A stretch of DNA of 64,000 bases from Vicingus serpentipes (GCA_024103385.1 JAGFIT010000058.1:24661-88660); one strand, 5' to 3'; counted from the stretch's first letter, positions 17,372 through 26,042 are shown. Program-made: numbers and translations. The notes: generated by a model not told the origin, from the sequence alone.

Positions 17372-18481
17372 TTAATTGCTTAAAGAAGAAACTATTAATT
17401 GAGCGGCTCTTTTTGAAGCACCCTTCCCTCCTAACTTATGGTATATTTCTTCATAGTCTTCCAATTGCTTAGTTCGGAAATCAGAATGAAGTATTTTAGT
17501 TAATTCTTCTATTAGATTAGAAGTATTCAATTGATCTTGAATTAGTTCTGTTGCTACTTCTTTATCCGCTATAAGATTAACCAATGAAATGTATTTAATC
17601 TTTACCACCATTTTAGCTAAACGATAAAACAACCAACCTGTTTTGTAACAAACCACTTGAGGAATTCGATGTAAAGCTGTTTCTAATGTTGCTGTTCCAG
17701 ACACCACTAACGCAGCAGTAGAATGTGAAAGTAAATCGTAGGTCTTATTCTCTACAATCGCAATATTGGTATCAATAAACTGTTTGTAAAACGACAATGG
17801 TTGTGAAGGTGCTCCTGCTATTACAAATTGATACTCAGGAAAACGCTCAACAACAGAGAGCATAATAGAAAGCATTGTAGCTATTTCTTGTTTTCTACTC
17901 CCTGGCAATAAGGCTATTATTGGCTTATTGCTTAATTGATGTTCATTACAGAATGATTCAAAGCTGGATTTAGGTGTTGGATCAATAATGTCCAGTAAAG
18001 GATGACCAACATATTCAACAGGGTAATTAAAACGTGCATAAAAATCCTTCTCAAAAGGAAGGATCACAAACATTTTGTCAATTATCTTTTTAATTTGATG
18101 AACCCTCTTTTGGTTCCAAGCCCATATTTTTGGAGAAATATAATAATAGACTCTAATCTTATTTACTTTTGCCCATTTAGCTATCTTAAGGTTAAACCCG
18201 GGGTAATCTACCAATATTAAGACATCAGGATTATACTTTTTAATATCTTCTTTACAAAAGGCAATGTTTCTAAATATGGTTCTAATATTTTTTAACACCT
18301 CTTCTACCCCCATAAATGCCAACTCTTTGAAATGTTTAACGATGGTTACCCCTTGTTCTTGCATTAAATCACCACCAAAACACCTAAAATCAGCTTGCTG
18401 ATCAAGTTGCTTTATCTCTTTAATGAGATAAGAGGCTTGAAGATCTCCAGAGGCTTCTCCTGCAATAATGTAATACTTCAT
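17372..18481 (-). CDS. lpxB: Lipid-A-disaccharide synthase
   Basis: LpxB is the family GT19 glycosyltransferase that joins UDP-2,3-diacylglucosamine and lipid X to make the lipid A disaccharide at the inner membrane. The 369-residue sequence shows IIAGEASGDLQASYLIKEI at the N-terminus, VDYPGFNLKIAKWAK, YYISPKIWAWNQKRV, PFEKDFYARF, YVGHPLLD, ALLPGSRKQEI and SGTATLETALHRIPQVVCY. All are characteristic of the family and the length is normal. It lies 6 bp downstream of the small membrane gene and in the same direction as surE. Confidence 0.96.
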   Translation of the reverse strand: MKYYIIAGEASGDLQASYLIKEIKQLDQQADFRCFGGDLMQEQGVTIVKHFKELAFMGVEEVLKNIRTIFRNIAFCKEDIKKYNPDVLILVDYPGFNLKIAKWAKVNKIRVYYYISPKIWAWNQKRVHQIKKIIDKMFVILPFEKDFYARFNYPVEYVGHPLLDIIDPTPKSSFESFCNEHQLSNKPIIALLPGSRKQEIATMLSIMLSVVERFPEYQFVIAGAPSQPLSFYKQFIDTNIAIVENKTYDLLSHSTAALVVSGTATLETALHRIPQVVCYKTGWLFYRLAKMVVKIKYISLVNLIADKEVATELIQDQLNTSNLIEELTKILHSDFRTKQLEDYEEIYHKLGGKGASKRAAQLIVSSLSN

Positions 18482-18487
18482 AAGCTG

Positions 18488-18787
18488 TTAGATAAAGATA
18501 ATATACCACAGATAAAAAGCACCATAGAGTAATGTAGCTAAAATAACCCCTCTAGCTGATTGATCTTTCTTTAGCCAATAAAAAATAAAAAACAAACCTA
18601 AGTTAGCAAATACACTTCCTTTCAAAATATCTACTATTTCACTAAAAAATGGATTTTTGATGATGTACACCAATGAAAGGTTGGAGAAATACTGCAACCG
18701 AAGTTGCATAATTGCTAAAGGAATAACAACCCCTAATATTACACCAATAGCAATGTGGTCTAATTTAAAAAAACTGGATTTAGGCAT
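18488..18787 (-). CDS. Small membrane protein between surE and lpxB
   Basis: A 99-residue protein of unknown function with three predicted membrane segments, at about residues 8-27 (AIGVILGVVIPLAIMQL), 55-72 (VFANLGLFFIFYWL) and 78-98 (GVILATLLYGAFYLWYIIFI). Its start codon overlaps the 3' end of surE by 8 bp and its stop is 6 bp before lpxB. It is therefore translated as part of a tight surE-orf-lpxB unit. The position suggests a link to envelope or lipid A synthesis, but no motif supports a specific role. Confidence 0.75.
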   Translation of the reverse strand: MPKSSFFKLDHIAIGVILGVVIPLAIMQLRLQYFSNLSLVYIIKNPFFSEIVDILKGSVFANLGLFFIFYWLKKDQSARGVILATLLYGAFYLWYIIFI

Positions 18788-19550
18788 TTTCTAAGTGTTT
18801 TATATCATTTATAATTTTGTGATTAGTAATATCAGATTGAACTGGAACAATAGAGATGTAATTATTTTTTAGTGCCCATTCATCCGTATCCTCTCCTTCA
18901 TCATCTATTACAAATTTACCTGTTAACCAATAGTATGTCCTACCCATCGGATCTGTACGTTCATCATACTCTTCTTCCCAGTTCGCTATGGCTTGTCTGC
19001 ATACTTTCATTCCACTAATTAATTCTTGAGGAACATTCGGAATGTTTACATTTAAGCAAATTCCTTCAGGAGATGGTTTTGTTATAAGTTGTTTAATAAT
19101 TAATCGTGCATAATGTTGGGCTGCTGAAAAATTCGCATCTATAGAATGGCTTAATAAAGAAAAGCCTACGGATGGAATTTTTTCTAAAGAGCCTTCTAGT
19201 GCTGCAGACATCGTCCCAGAATAAATAACATTAATAGAAGAGTTAGAACCATGGTTAATTCCAGATAAAATCAAATCAGGCTTTCTCTTTAAAATCTTAT
19301 TAACGGCAATTTTAACACAATCCACAGGGGTTCCACTACAAGCGTAAGCTTTAACTCCTTCGATTTCCATTTCATTAATACTCAAAATAGCATCTAATGT
19401 AATTGCGTGCCCCATACCGCTTTGCGGTTTATCTGGAGCCACAACTATAACTTCTCCAAACTCTTTCGCAACCTTAATTAATGACTTAATACCTGGAGAA
19501 GTAATACCATCATCGTTAACCACAAGAATTAAAGGAGAGCCTTCTATCAT
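18780..19550 (-). CDS. surE: 5'/3'-nucleotidase SurE
   Basis: SurE is a metal-dependent nucleoside monophosphate phosphatase linked to stationary-phase survival. The metal site is visible in ILVVNDDGITSPGIKSL (Asp-Asp at about residues 14-15), with QSGMGHAITL and ILSGINHGSNSSINVIYSGTMSAALEG completing the active site. The protein is 256 residues, normal for the family. It leads a minus-strand group with a small membrane gene and lpxB. A TAAATTTG element lies 17-24 bp upstream of its start codon. Confidence 0.95.
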   Translation of the reverse strand: MIEGSPLILVVNDDGITSPGIKSLIKVAKEFGEVIVVAPDKPQSGMGHAITLDAILSINEMEIEGVKAYACSGTPVDCVKIAVNKILKRKPDLILSGINHGSNSSINVIYSGTMSAALEGSLEKIPSVGFSLLSHSIDANFSAAQHYARLIIKQLITKPSPEGICLNVNIPNVPQELISGMKVCRQAIANWEEEYDERTDPMGRTYYWLTGKFVIDDEGEDTDEWALKNNYISIVPVQSDITNHKIINDIKHLENA

Positions 19551-19566
19551 TCTAATTATTTTTTAA

Positions 19567-19574
19567 CAAATTTA
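19567..19574 (-). promoter_or_regulatory. Candidate -7 element for surE
   Basis: TAAATTTG on the minus strand, 16 bp upstream of the surE ATG. No obvious -33 TTG was found at the right distance. Confidence 0.45.
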
Positions 19575-19651
19575 CTTTTAAATGGTGAGGATTGATTTAT
19601 TAAGAATAAAAATGTTTTTTACTTATCTCCTTTATTTTCTAAAAAACAGTT

Positions 19652-19659
19652 TAAATTTG
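19652..19659 (+). promoter_or_regulatory. Candidate -7 element for the UspA gene
   Basis: TAAATTTG on the plus strand, 15 bp upstream of the ATG at 19675. It supports that start over the in-frame upstream Met at 19582, which would lie before the promoter. Confidence 0.45.
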
Positions 19660-19674
19660 ACAAGCTTTTATTAT

Positions 19675-20472
19675 ATGAAAAGAATATTAATACCTACCGA
19701 TTTTTCTGAATTTGCAACCTATGCTTTAGAGTTTGCTGCGTTTTTTGCCCAAAGAAGTGGTGGGTCATTATGTATGGTTACTGTTTTAAGGAATAAAAAG
19801 GAATCGACCTACCAAGAAGCTGAAAAAAAATTAGAGGAATTGAGTAAGCTGAATATGCTCAAACACGTTAAAGTAGAAAGTGTCATAAAAGTGGGTGATA
19901 GTATTCGGGATGAAATATTAGATGCTGCAACAGAATTCAAAGCAGACTTAATAATCATGGGATCTAATGGAGCTTCTTTAATAGGTGAAATTCTTTTAGG
20001 GAGTAATACTGAGAAGGTAATTCGTAAATCGAATTTTAGTGTTCTCACCATTAAACACCAAATAATTACTCATCGATTGGATTCTATTGTTTTTGCATCT
20101 GACTTTAACGATAAAAACAACAAAGCGTTTAAGACTGTAAGAAAATTAGCCCAATTATTTAATGCCAAAATCTATTTGTTAAAAATAAATACTCCCACTC
20201 GTTTTGAACCTACTCGTCTTTCATTAGAAAAAATAAATGCCTTTATAAAAGCTCAGCAGCTGGATACTTTCTTAAAAGATAAATATGAGATTGCATTGTA
20301 TGCTGATAGTACTGAAGAATTAGGAATACTAAACTATTGCATTGAGAATGAGATTGACTTAATTTCATTAGCAACACATGGAAAAACAGCGATATGGAAA
20401 CTCTTTAATGAAAGTACTTCTCAAAACTTAGTTAATCATTCTTTTAGACCAGTATTAACGGTGAAGAACTAA
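19675..20472 (+). CDS. Tandem universal stress protein (UspA family)
   Basis: A 265-residue protein with two Usp domains, about residues 1-140 and 145-265. The first begins MKRILIPTDFSEFATYALEF and contains a nucleotide-binding-like IIMGSNGASLIGEILLGSNT. The second begins DSIVFASDFNDKNNKAFKTV and ends with ISLATHGKTAIWKLFNESTS. Tandem Usp proteins are common in Bacteroidota and respond to starvation or stress; many bind ATP. The start at 19675 is preferred because it begins the first Usp strand and follows a -7 element. A strong terminator follows immediately, so the gene is probably transcribed alone. Confidence 0.9.
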   Translation: MKRILIPTDFSEFATYALEFAAFFAQRSGGSLCMVTVLRNKKESTYQEAEKKLEELSKLNMLKHVKVESVIKVGDSIRDEILDAATEFKADLIIMGSNGASLIGEILLGSNTEKVIRKSNFSVLTIKHQIITHRLDSIVFASDFNDKNNKAFKTVRKLAQLFNAKIYLLKINTPTRFEPTRLSLEKINAFIKAQQLDTFLKDKYEIALYADSTEELGILNYCIENEIDLISLATHGKTAIWKLFNESTSQNLVNHSFRPVLTVKN

Positions 20473-20507
20473 AAAAGGCTTTACCAATTTGGTAAAGCCT
20501 TTTTACT
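20473..20507 (+). terminator. Rho-independent terminator after the UspA gene
   Basis: AAAAGGCTTTACCA pairs with TGGTAAAGCCTTTT (14 bp) across a 3-nt loop, starting at the uspA stop codon. Its T-run serves the plus strand, and the upstream A-run may let it also terminate fhs from the other side. Confidence 0.88.
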
Positions 20508-20525
20508 ATTTCTGCATATCAAAAT

Positions 20526-22205
20526 TTATGATAATCCTGAGATTTTACCATTATTATCAATAGTCATTCCTTCTGATGCTGGTACAGCTGGCAAGCCTGG
20601 CATACGCATCATATTTCCTAATATAGGGATAATAAATTTAGCTCCCGAAGCAAATTCAAATTCTCTTACTGTAACTCTAAAACCAGTTGGTCTTCCTACT
20701 AAAGCTTCATTGTCAGAAAAAGACTTCTGTGTTTTAGCCATACAAATAGGAGAATCACTCATTCCTAAAGATTCTATTTTCTTTAAATCTGTCAATGCTT
20801 TCTTAGAATAATCAACACCATCAGCTCCATAAATTTCTTTAGCTATTTTTTCTATTTTTTCTTTTACTGGTAATTTCCAATCGTATAATGGCTTAAAGTT
20901 GTTTTTTCCAGCCTCTACTTCCTTAACAACTGCTGTTGCTAAATCAGTCATTCCATCACCACCTTTAGCAAAACCTTCTGCAACAATTGCTTGAACTCCC
21001 ATTGCGGCACATTTGTCTTGTATCAGCTTTACTTCTTCAGCACTATCTGAAGGAAATGCATTGATTGCAACCACTGGATTTAAACCAAATTTCTTACAAT
21101 TTTCAATATGTTTCTCCACGTTAGCAAAACCTTTTTCTACTCTCTCTACACTCGCATCGTTGTATTCTTCTTTTTTAGCTCCACCATGGTGTCTTAATGC
21201 TCTAATTGTCGCTACTAAGACCATAGCCTTAGGTTTCAATCCTCCAGAGACACATTTGATATCTAAGAATTTTTCAGCACCTAAATCAGCACCAAAACCA
21301 GCTTCTGTGATTACATATTCTGATAAAGACAAACCAGTTTTAGTTGCTATGATAGTGTTTGTTCCTTGTGCAATATTAGCAAAAGGTCCTCCATGAATAA
21401 TGGCAGGGTTACCTTCTAAGGTTTGAACTAAATTAGGCTTAATAGCATCCTTCAAAAGGATAGCCATTGCATTTTCAGCCTTTAAATCTCTAGCATAAAT
21501 AGTTTTTCTTTCTTTAAAAGTAGATCCTATGTATATATTTCCCAATCGTTCTTTTAAGTCCTCAAAATTTTCTGCCATACATAAAATAGCCATTACTTCC
21601 GAAGCTGGAGTTATATTAAACCCTCCTTGACGAGGAACACCATTAGAAACACCTCCTAAACCTAAAGTAATATCTCTCAACGCTCTATCATTCATATCAA
21701 TAACTCGTTTCCATACAATAGTTCTTGGATCAATATCTAAACTTCTTGTTCTACTTTGAATATTATTATCTATTAATGCCGAAAGCAAATTATTTGCTTT
21801 TTCAATGGCAGAAAAATCTCCTGTAAAGTGTAAGTTAATATCTTCCATTGGAACCACCTGAGCGTAACCACCACCAGCAGCACCACCTTTAATTCCAAAA
21901 ACAGGACCTAAAGAAGGTTCTCTCAATACAACTGTAGCTTGTTTTCCTATTTTGTTTAATCCTTCCGTTAACCCAATAGAAGTAGTTGTTTTCCCTTCTC
22001 CTGCAGGAGTTGGAGTTAAAGCAGTAACTAAAACTAAATTATTGCTGTCAATTTTTTGCTTATTGATAAGAGATAAAGGTAATTTAGCTTTGTACTTACC
22101 ATACAATTCCAAATCATCTAAATCAATCTTTAATTTCTCAGCCACATTATTAATGTGCACCATCTCATTTTTTTGAGCTATCTCAATATCCGAAGGAAAT
22201 CCCAT
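20526..22205 (-). CDS. fhs: Formate--tetrahydrofolate ligase
   Basis: Fhs makes 10-formyl-tetrahydrofolate from formate, THF and ATP, feeding one-carbon metabolism including purine synthesis. The 559-residue sequence has the P-loop-like TPTPAGEGKTTTSIGL (about 63-78), followed by ATVVLREPSLGPVFGIKGGA and GGGYAQVVPMEDINLHFTGD. Further family motifs are NGVPRQGGFNITPASEVMA, TEAGFGADLGAEKF and KGGDGMTDLA. The C-terminus MRMPGLPAVPASEGMTID is also typical. It has its own well-spaced Bacteroidota promoter. It is flanked by unrelated transcription units. Confidence 0.97.
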   Translation of the reverse strand: MGFPSDIEIAQKNEMVHINNVAEKLKIDLDDLELYGKYKAKLPLSLINKQKIDSNNLVLVTALTPTPAGEGKTTTSIGLTEGLNKIGKQATVVLREPSLGPVFGIKGGAAGGGYAQVVPMEDINLHFTGDFSAIEKANNLLSALIDNNIQSRTRSLDIDPRTIVWKRVIDMNDRALRDITLGLGGVSNGVPRQGGFNITPASEVMAILCMAENFEDLKERLGNIYIGSTFKERKTIYARDLKAENAMAILLKDAIKPNLVQTLEGNPAIIHGGPFANIAQGTNTIIATKTGLSLSEYVITEAGFGADLGAEKFLDIKCVSGGLKPKAMVLVATIRALRHHGGAKKEEYNDASVERVEKGFANVEKHIENCKKFGLNPVVAINAFPSDSAEEVKLIQDKCAAMGVQAIVAEGFAKGGDGMTDLATAVVKEVEAGKNNFKPLYDWKLPVKEKIEKIAKEIYGADGVDYSKKALTDLKKIESLGMSDSPICMAKTQKSFSDNEALVGRPTGFRVTVREFEFASGAKFIIPILGNMMRMPGLPAVPASEGMTIDNNGKISGLS

Positions 22206-22230
22206 ATTAGTGTTTTTTTAAGTTAGAATC

Positions 22231-22260
22231 CAAAGATAGAAAAAAATAGGAGTTTAACAA
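22231..22260 (-). promoter_or_regulatory. Promoter of fhs
   Basis: On the minus strand, TTG (22258-22260) and TATCTTTG (22231-22238) are separated by exactly 19 bp, matching the Bacteroidota TTG-N19-TAnnTTTG architecture. It lies 25 bp upstream of the fhs ATG. This is the best-formed promoter in the window. Confidence 0.7.
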
Positions 22261-22299
22261 GATGTCTTGAAATAAGCAGAAAAATTAACTGATTCAGAA

Positions 22300-22821
22300 C
22301 TACATTTTTCCCTTAAAAGCGATTTCATTTACTGGTTTTCTTTCCTTAATACCTGTTTTCCCCTCATAATACCCTATAGCAATAGCAGTAACAGGTTCAT
22401 ACCCTTTTGGTATGTTTAATTTATCGATTGCATTTTGTGGAATAATTCCAGCCATTTGATGCAAATGAATTCCCATTGAAGATGCCTGGACACTTAAATT
22501 TCCAACAGCTAAACCTAAATCATGTTTAGCTACCCTATTCTCATTTTCATTTTTAGTGAAGTTTTTTCTCACAACAGTGATAACCAATGCAGCTGCTTTT
22601 GCTGTCCATCCTTTATTTCCTTCCACTAAACAATCATAAATATTTTTAAATTCCTCTTGATCTTGTCTAAGTGCATACACAAATCTCCATGGCTGTTCGT
22701 TAAATGCTGAAGCAGCTTTTCCTGCAGCCTCAAACAATAACTCTATTTGTTCCTGTGTTAATTCTTTATCTGTAAATTCATAAGGGCTAAAACGCTCTTT
22801 AATTAAGTTTAATATTTCCAT
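22300..22821 (-). CDS. Nitroreductase family protein (MarR-linked)
   Basis: A 173-residue FMN-dependent oxidoreductase. The FMN-binding blocks are IKERFSPYEFTD, AGKAASAFNEQPWRFVYALR (about 32-51) and DLGLAVGNLSVQASSMGIHL (about 101-120). It is a paralog of the protein at 9774-10331 and shares the EQPWRFVYAL block. It lies downstream of yceI and pirin on the same strand, in a group headed by a MarR-controlled promoter. This points to reduction of quinones or other electrophiles under redox stress, by analogy with MhqR/QsrR-type regulons. A perfect hairpin separates it from yceI and may reduce its expression. Confidence 0.9.
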   Translation of the reverse strand: MEILNLIKERFSPYEFTDKELTQEQIELLFEAAGKAASAFNEQPWRFVYALRQDQEEFKNIYDCLVEGNKGWTAKAAALVITVVRKNFTKNENENRVAKHDLGLAVGNLSVQASSMGIHLHQMAGIIPQNAIDKLNIPKGYEPVTAIAIGYYEGKTGIKERKPVNEIAFKGKM

Positions 22822-22844
22822 TTTTTGTTATTAATATTAAAAAG

Positions 22845-22872
22845 AAGAGAACACTTTTTTAAGTGTTCTCTT
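22845..22872 (-). terminator. Hairpin between yceI and nitroreductase
   Basis: AAGAGAACACTT and AAGTGTTCTCTT form a perfect 12-bp stem with a 4-base T loop (A loop on the minus strand). On the minus strand it is followed by CTTTTTAATATT, a weak U-tract. It could act as a partial terminator or an mRNA stability element inside the operon. Confidence 0.6.
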
Positions 22873-22889
22873 AGCTAAATAGACTATAG

Positions 22890-23549
22890 TTATTTAGTTA
22901 CTGTTAGGTTAATTGTAAATCCGATGTCATTAGCAATTAAATAATCAACTGGAACTCCTTCCGTTCCTTCAACATTATACGTTAAACCCCATAATGTTCT
23001 ATCTACAGAAAAATCTTCTGATTGAATGGTTAACTCATTCTCTGAGACCATTACATTTGCTTTAAAAGTAATGCTTTTTGTTGCTTCCTTAATAGTTAAA
23101 TTACCCGTCACTTCACTGTTGTATTCACCTTCAACATCATCAAGTTTTGTTAATTCAAACTTTGCTGTTGGATAAATATCTACACTAAAAAAGTCTGCAC
23201 TCATTAAATGCCCTCTCAGTTTATTTGTAGTTTCTTTATCATCTCCAAAGTTGTCAACTGTTAAAGAAGTTATATCAGCCACTACAGTTGCATTACTTAG
23301 TTGACTATTATTAACTAATAGTTCTGCACTTTTCACAGATACTTTACCATACCTTTTTTGAACTCCACCTAAATGAGAGGCTCTCCAATCTATATAGCTA
23401 CCCTCTTTTACAGTTTTAAACGCTGTTGTGATAGCTGTTTTTTCAATTGTTACCGCTTCTGCATCTTTAACTGTTGCTTCATTTCCATTGTTTGAACAAG
23501 AAGCTATTATTACTCCTAATGTCAATACTACTAATGTCGTTTTCTTCAT
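22890..23549 (-). CDS. YceI-family lipoprotein
   Basis: A 219-residue YceI-domain protein with a lipoprotein signal peptide; the lipobox IIASC puts the acylated Cys at 18. The YceI domain covers about residues 48-218, with SYIDWRASHLGGVQKRYGKV, TSLTVDNFGDDKETTNKLRG, HLMSADFFSVDIYPTAKFEL and VTGNLTIKEATKSITFKA. YceI proteins form lipocalin-like barrels that bind isoprenoid quinones or other amphiphiles in the periplasm. It lies 12 bp after pirin in the same orientation. The grouping with pirin and nitroreductase supports a role in quinone or redox homeostasis, which is inferred. Confidence 0.92.
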   Translation of the reverse strand: MKKTTLVVLTLGVIIASCSNNGNEATVKDAEAVTIEKTAITTAFKTVKEGSYIDWRASHLGGVQKRYGKVSVKSAELLVNNSQLSNATVVADITSLTVDNFGDDKETTNKLRGHLMSADFFSVDIYPTAKFELTKLDDVEGEYNSEVTGNLTIKEATKSITFKANVMVSENELTIQSEDFSVDRTLWGLTYNVEGTEGVPVDYLIANDIGFTINLTVTK

Positions 23550-23561
23550 TTTATATTTATT

Positions 23562-24317
23562 TTAATTATTTACTAATTCTAGATATGTTTTATAACTTAG
23601 TTGACGAGGCACTGAAACCATAAATAAACGCGCAGAGGAACTCGTCTTAATTTCTATATGATTTTCCCCTTCAATAATAATAAAATCATCCTTTTTTACT
23701 TTATTTCCACCGAAAGAAGGTTCTCCTTCTATTATATAATAAGAATATATCTTATCTTGATTTAAATTAATTTCATAGTTACCATCCTCCAATTTAAACT
23801 CACTAACAACAACCCCTTCAGATTCCATTTTGACTGGTCCTCCAGCTCCAACGTACCTTTTTCTTTTTAACCCCTCTTTTATAGGTTCGTATGGCATTTC
23901 AGCAGATTTATAATCATTGTAAGATGCTTCATGATTAATTGTTTGTTGAATATTAGGATCAAACCATATTTGAAACATTCTTCCTCCTGGTAATAATTTT
24001 TCTGCATGCGTAATTCCACTACCCGAGCGAATAATCTGAGCATCTCCCTTATACAAGGAAAGCCACCTATCAAACTTGCTGTCATAATGCTGTATTTCTC
24101 CATCAATAACAAACGACATAATTTCAAACATTTTATGAGGGTGTTCCCCTATTAATCCACCATTATCCGACCATGCATTAGCCCAGTAAAATAAATTAGA
24201 GTAAGGTTTTTGCATCCCTCCATCCTGAGGAAACCCAATGGGTTTGTTTTCTAAAATAGCGCCTCCAGCAAAAGCCCCTTTAGCCTGCTCTTCTTTTTTT
24301 ATAATTTTAATCGACAT
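23562..24317 (-). CDS. Pirin family protein
   Basis: A 251-residue bicupin of the pirin family, some members of which are iron-dependent quercetinases. The metal-binding cupin core is visible in GLIGEHPHKMFEIMSFVIDG (His-rich, about 54-73) and GDAQIIRSGSGITHAEKLL (His and Glu ligands, about 91-109). The second cupin, about 165-250, includes IYSYYIIEGEPSFGGNKV. It is the first gene of the pirin-yceI-nitroreductase group and is preceded by a TGTATATACA site shared with marR. Its substrate is unknown. Confidence 0.92.
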   Translation of the reverse strand: MSIKIIKKEEQAKGAFAGGAILENKPIGFPQDGGMQKPYSNLFYWANAWSDNGGLIGEHPHKMFEIMSFVIDGEIQHYDSKFDRWLSLYKGDAQIIRSGSGITHAEKLLPGGRMFQIWFDPNIQQTINHEASYNDYKSAEMPYEPIKEGLKRKRYVGAGGPVKMESEGVVVSEFKLEDGNYEINLNQDKIYSYYIIEGEPSFGGNKVKKDDFIIIEGENHIEIKTSSSARLFMVSVPRQLSYKTYLELVNN

Positions 24318-24341
24318 AAATTTATTTGTTTTTACATTTAA

Positions 24342-24351
24342 TGTATATACA
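24342..24351. promoter_or_regulatory. MarR operator upstream of pirin
   Basis: TGTATATACA is a perfect 10-bp palindrome 24 bp upstream of the pirin ATG. The flanking TTAA on its left also occurs at the marR promoter. Finding the same core at both promoters suggests binding by the MarR protein encoded at 24370-24819. Confidence 0.65.
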
Positions 24352-24369
24352 TATATTTGAGCAAATTTT

Positions 24370-24819
24370 TTACGCTCTAATTTTTTCTAATATTTCATTC
24401 AATAATTTCGCTTCCTTTTCTGATATTTTTGATTTTAATAATGTAAAGCTTGTCATTTCTTTATTTGCTTTTTCCAACAAACCCATCCCTTTTTTAGTAA
24501 TTCTAACATCTACTTGCCTTCTATCATGTTCGCAAATTACACGCTCTATTAACTCTTTTTGTCTTAACTTTTCCACCAATCTACTCGCATTAGACATTTT
24601 ATCTATCATCCTACTCATAATGTCGTTCACAGAAATAGCATTATCGCCTTGTCCTTTTAAAATACGTAATACATTGTATTGTTGAGGACTTAAACCAAAT
24701 GGTTTTAGTATTCTCGATGAATCCGACTCTAGCCAATTTCCTGTAAAAAGAATATTTAATATCGCTTTTTGATACTCTGATTTAAATTTGTCTTGTTTTA
24801 ATTCTTCTTCTAACTTCAT
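24370..24819 (-). CDS. MarR-family transcriptional regulator
   Basis: A 149-residue winged-helix regulator of the MarR family. The DNA-binding domain includes LKPFGLSPQQYNVLRILKGQ, ISVNDIMSRMIDKMSNASRL (recognition helix) and the wing ERVICEHDRRQVDVRITKKG with the conserved D-R-R. The pattern fits repressors of redox and electrophile detoxification genes. Two matching palindromes occur, one overlapping its own promoter and one before pirin, so autoregulation and control of the downstream genes are likely. The inducer is unknown. No typical MhqR/QsrR sensing Cys is evident apart from the one in the wing (VICEHD). Confidence 0.93.
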   Translation of the reverse strand: MKLEEELKQDKFKSEYQKAILNILFTGNWLESDSSRILKPFGLSPQQYNVLRILKGQGDNAISVNDIMSRMIDKMSNASRLVEKLRQKELIERVICEHDRRQVDVRITKKGMGLLEKANKEMTSFTLLKSKISEKEAKLLNEILEKIRA

Positions 24820-24836
24820 TTGTTGTAATTAAAACA

Positions 24837-24844
24837 CAAATATA
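24837..24844 (-). promoter_or_regulatory. Candidate -7 element for marR
   Basis: TATATTTG on the minus strand, 17 bp upstream of the marR ATG. The 22-bp palindrome just upstream would cover the -33 region, consistent with repression. Confidence 0.55.
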
Positions 24845-24853
24845 TACAAAAAC

Positions 24854-24875
24854 ATTAAATGTATATACATTTAAT
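24854..24875. promoter_or_regulatory. MarR operator at the marR promoter
   Basis: A perfect 22-bp palindrome centred between 24864 and 24865; its inner 20 bases are TTAAATGTATATACATTTAA. It begins 10 bp upstream of the marR -7 element and shares the TGTATATACA core with the site before pirin. Confidence 0.75.
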
Positions 24876-24883
24876 TTAAAAAA

Positions 24884-24913
24884 TTAAAAGGAAAATTTTC
24901 ATTCTCCTTTTAA
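24884..24913 (-). terminator. Probable terminator of purC
   Basis: TTAAAAGGA at 24884-24892 pairs with TCCTTTTAA at 24905-24913. On the minus strand the stem is followed by a T-rich tract, AATTTTTT. It lies just after the purC stop codon. Confidence 0.65.
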
Positions 24914-24917
24914 AATA

Positions 24918-25871
24918 TTAAACTAATTCTGTTAAAGCAGCATTGATATTCTCTTCAACGCGTTTTAAAACATCTGACACGTCTGATTTCTCAAATTTAT
25001 CCCCAGTAATGTATTCGTATAATTCAATGTATCTTTCTGATACTTGATTAATAAAATCATCCGACATTTCAGGAATTACTTGACCTTCTTTACCTTGAAA
25101 GCCATTTTCGATTAACCATTGACGAACAAATTCCTTAGACAATTGCTTTTGACTCTCTCCTGCATCTTGTCTTGCTTGATAACCTTCACTATAAAAATAT
25201 CTAGAAGAATCAGGCGTATGAATTTCATCAATCAAATAAATCTCATCCCCTACTTTTCCAAACTCATATTTAGTATCCACCAAAATCAATCCCTTCTCTG
25301 CAGCAATCTCTGTACCTCTTTGAAAAATCCTACGGGTATAATCTTCTAATTTTAAATAGTCTGCTTCAGATACAATTCCTTTAGACAAAATTTCTTCTCC
25401 TGTAATATCTTCATCGTGTCCTACAGCTTCTTTAGTTGTTGGGGTAATGATTGGTTCAGGAAATTTATCATTTTCTTTCATTCCTTCTGGCATAGTTACT
25501 CCACACAACACTCTTTTTCCTGACTTATATTCTCTCCACGCATGACCAGATAAATAACCTCTAATAACCATTTCTACTTTAAATGGCTCACACATTTTCC
25601 CTATTGTAACGCTTGGGTCTGGCACATCAATTACCCAATTAGGAACAATATCTTCTGTTGCTTTTAAAAACTTTGCTGCAATCTGATTTAACACCTGTCC
25701 TTTATAAGGAATTGCTTTAGGTAATACCACATCAAAAGCGGAAATTCGATCTGAAACAATCATTACCAATAAATCATTATTAACAGTATATACTTCTCTC
25801 ACTTTCCCTTTGTAGTAACTAGTTTGACCAGGAAAGTTGAAATTAGTTTCTTTAATTGCGTTTGTTTGCAT
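24918..25871 (-). CDS. purC: SAICAR synthetase
   Basis: Phosphoribosylaminoimidazole-succinocarboxamide synthase joins aspartate to CAIR using ATP in purine synthesis. The 317-residue sequence shows [32 protein letters not shown], the signature [34 protein letters not shown] and LVDTKYEFG with [11 protein letters not shown]. The length is that of the long, eukaryote-like PurC form, about 80 residues more than the E. coli enzyme. It stands alone between the marR group and a helicase gene, with its own predicted promoter and terminator. Confidence 0.97.
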   Translation of the reverse strand: MQTNAIKETNFNFPGQTSYYKGKVREVYTVNNDLLVMIVSDRISAFDVVLPKAIPYKGQVLNQIAAKFLKATEDIVPNWVIDVPDPSVTIGKMCEPFKVEMVIRGYLSGHAWREYKSGKRVLCGVTMPEGMKENDKFPEPIITPTTKEAVGHDEDITGEEILSKGIVSEADYLKLEDYTRRIFQRGTEIAAEKGLILVDTKYEFGKVGDEIYLIDEIHTPDSSRYFYSEGYQARQDAGESQKQLSKEFVRQWLIENGFQGKEGQVIPEMSDDFINQVSERYIELYEYITGDKFEKSDVSDVLKRVEENINAALTELV

Positions 25872-25889
25872 AGTTTAAGTTTTAGATGA

Positions 25890-25897
25890 CAAAACTA
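25890..25897 (-). promoter_or_regulatory. Candidate -7 element for purC
   Basis: TAGTTTTG on the minus strand, 18 bp upstream of the purC ATG. No TTG at the usual -33 distance was found. Confidence 0.4.
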
Positions 25898-25988
25898 AAA
25901 AAGGTATAGTTTCTATCCCATTATAGCTCTAAAAAGTAATTAACTTGTTTTGAACAAAATATTTTAAGGGTTATAGTCAAATTCCTGC

Positions 25989-25996
25989 TACCTTTG
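25989..25996 (+). promoter_or_regulatory. Candidate -7 element for the helicase at 26043
   Basis: TACCTTTG on the plus strand, 46 bp upstream of the TTG start. A good -33 element is not apparent. Confidence 0.45.
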
Positions 25997-26042
25997 TTTT
26001 TTCTGATATTTCAGATAGACTTAAATAAAAAAACTAACTATT

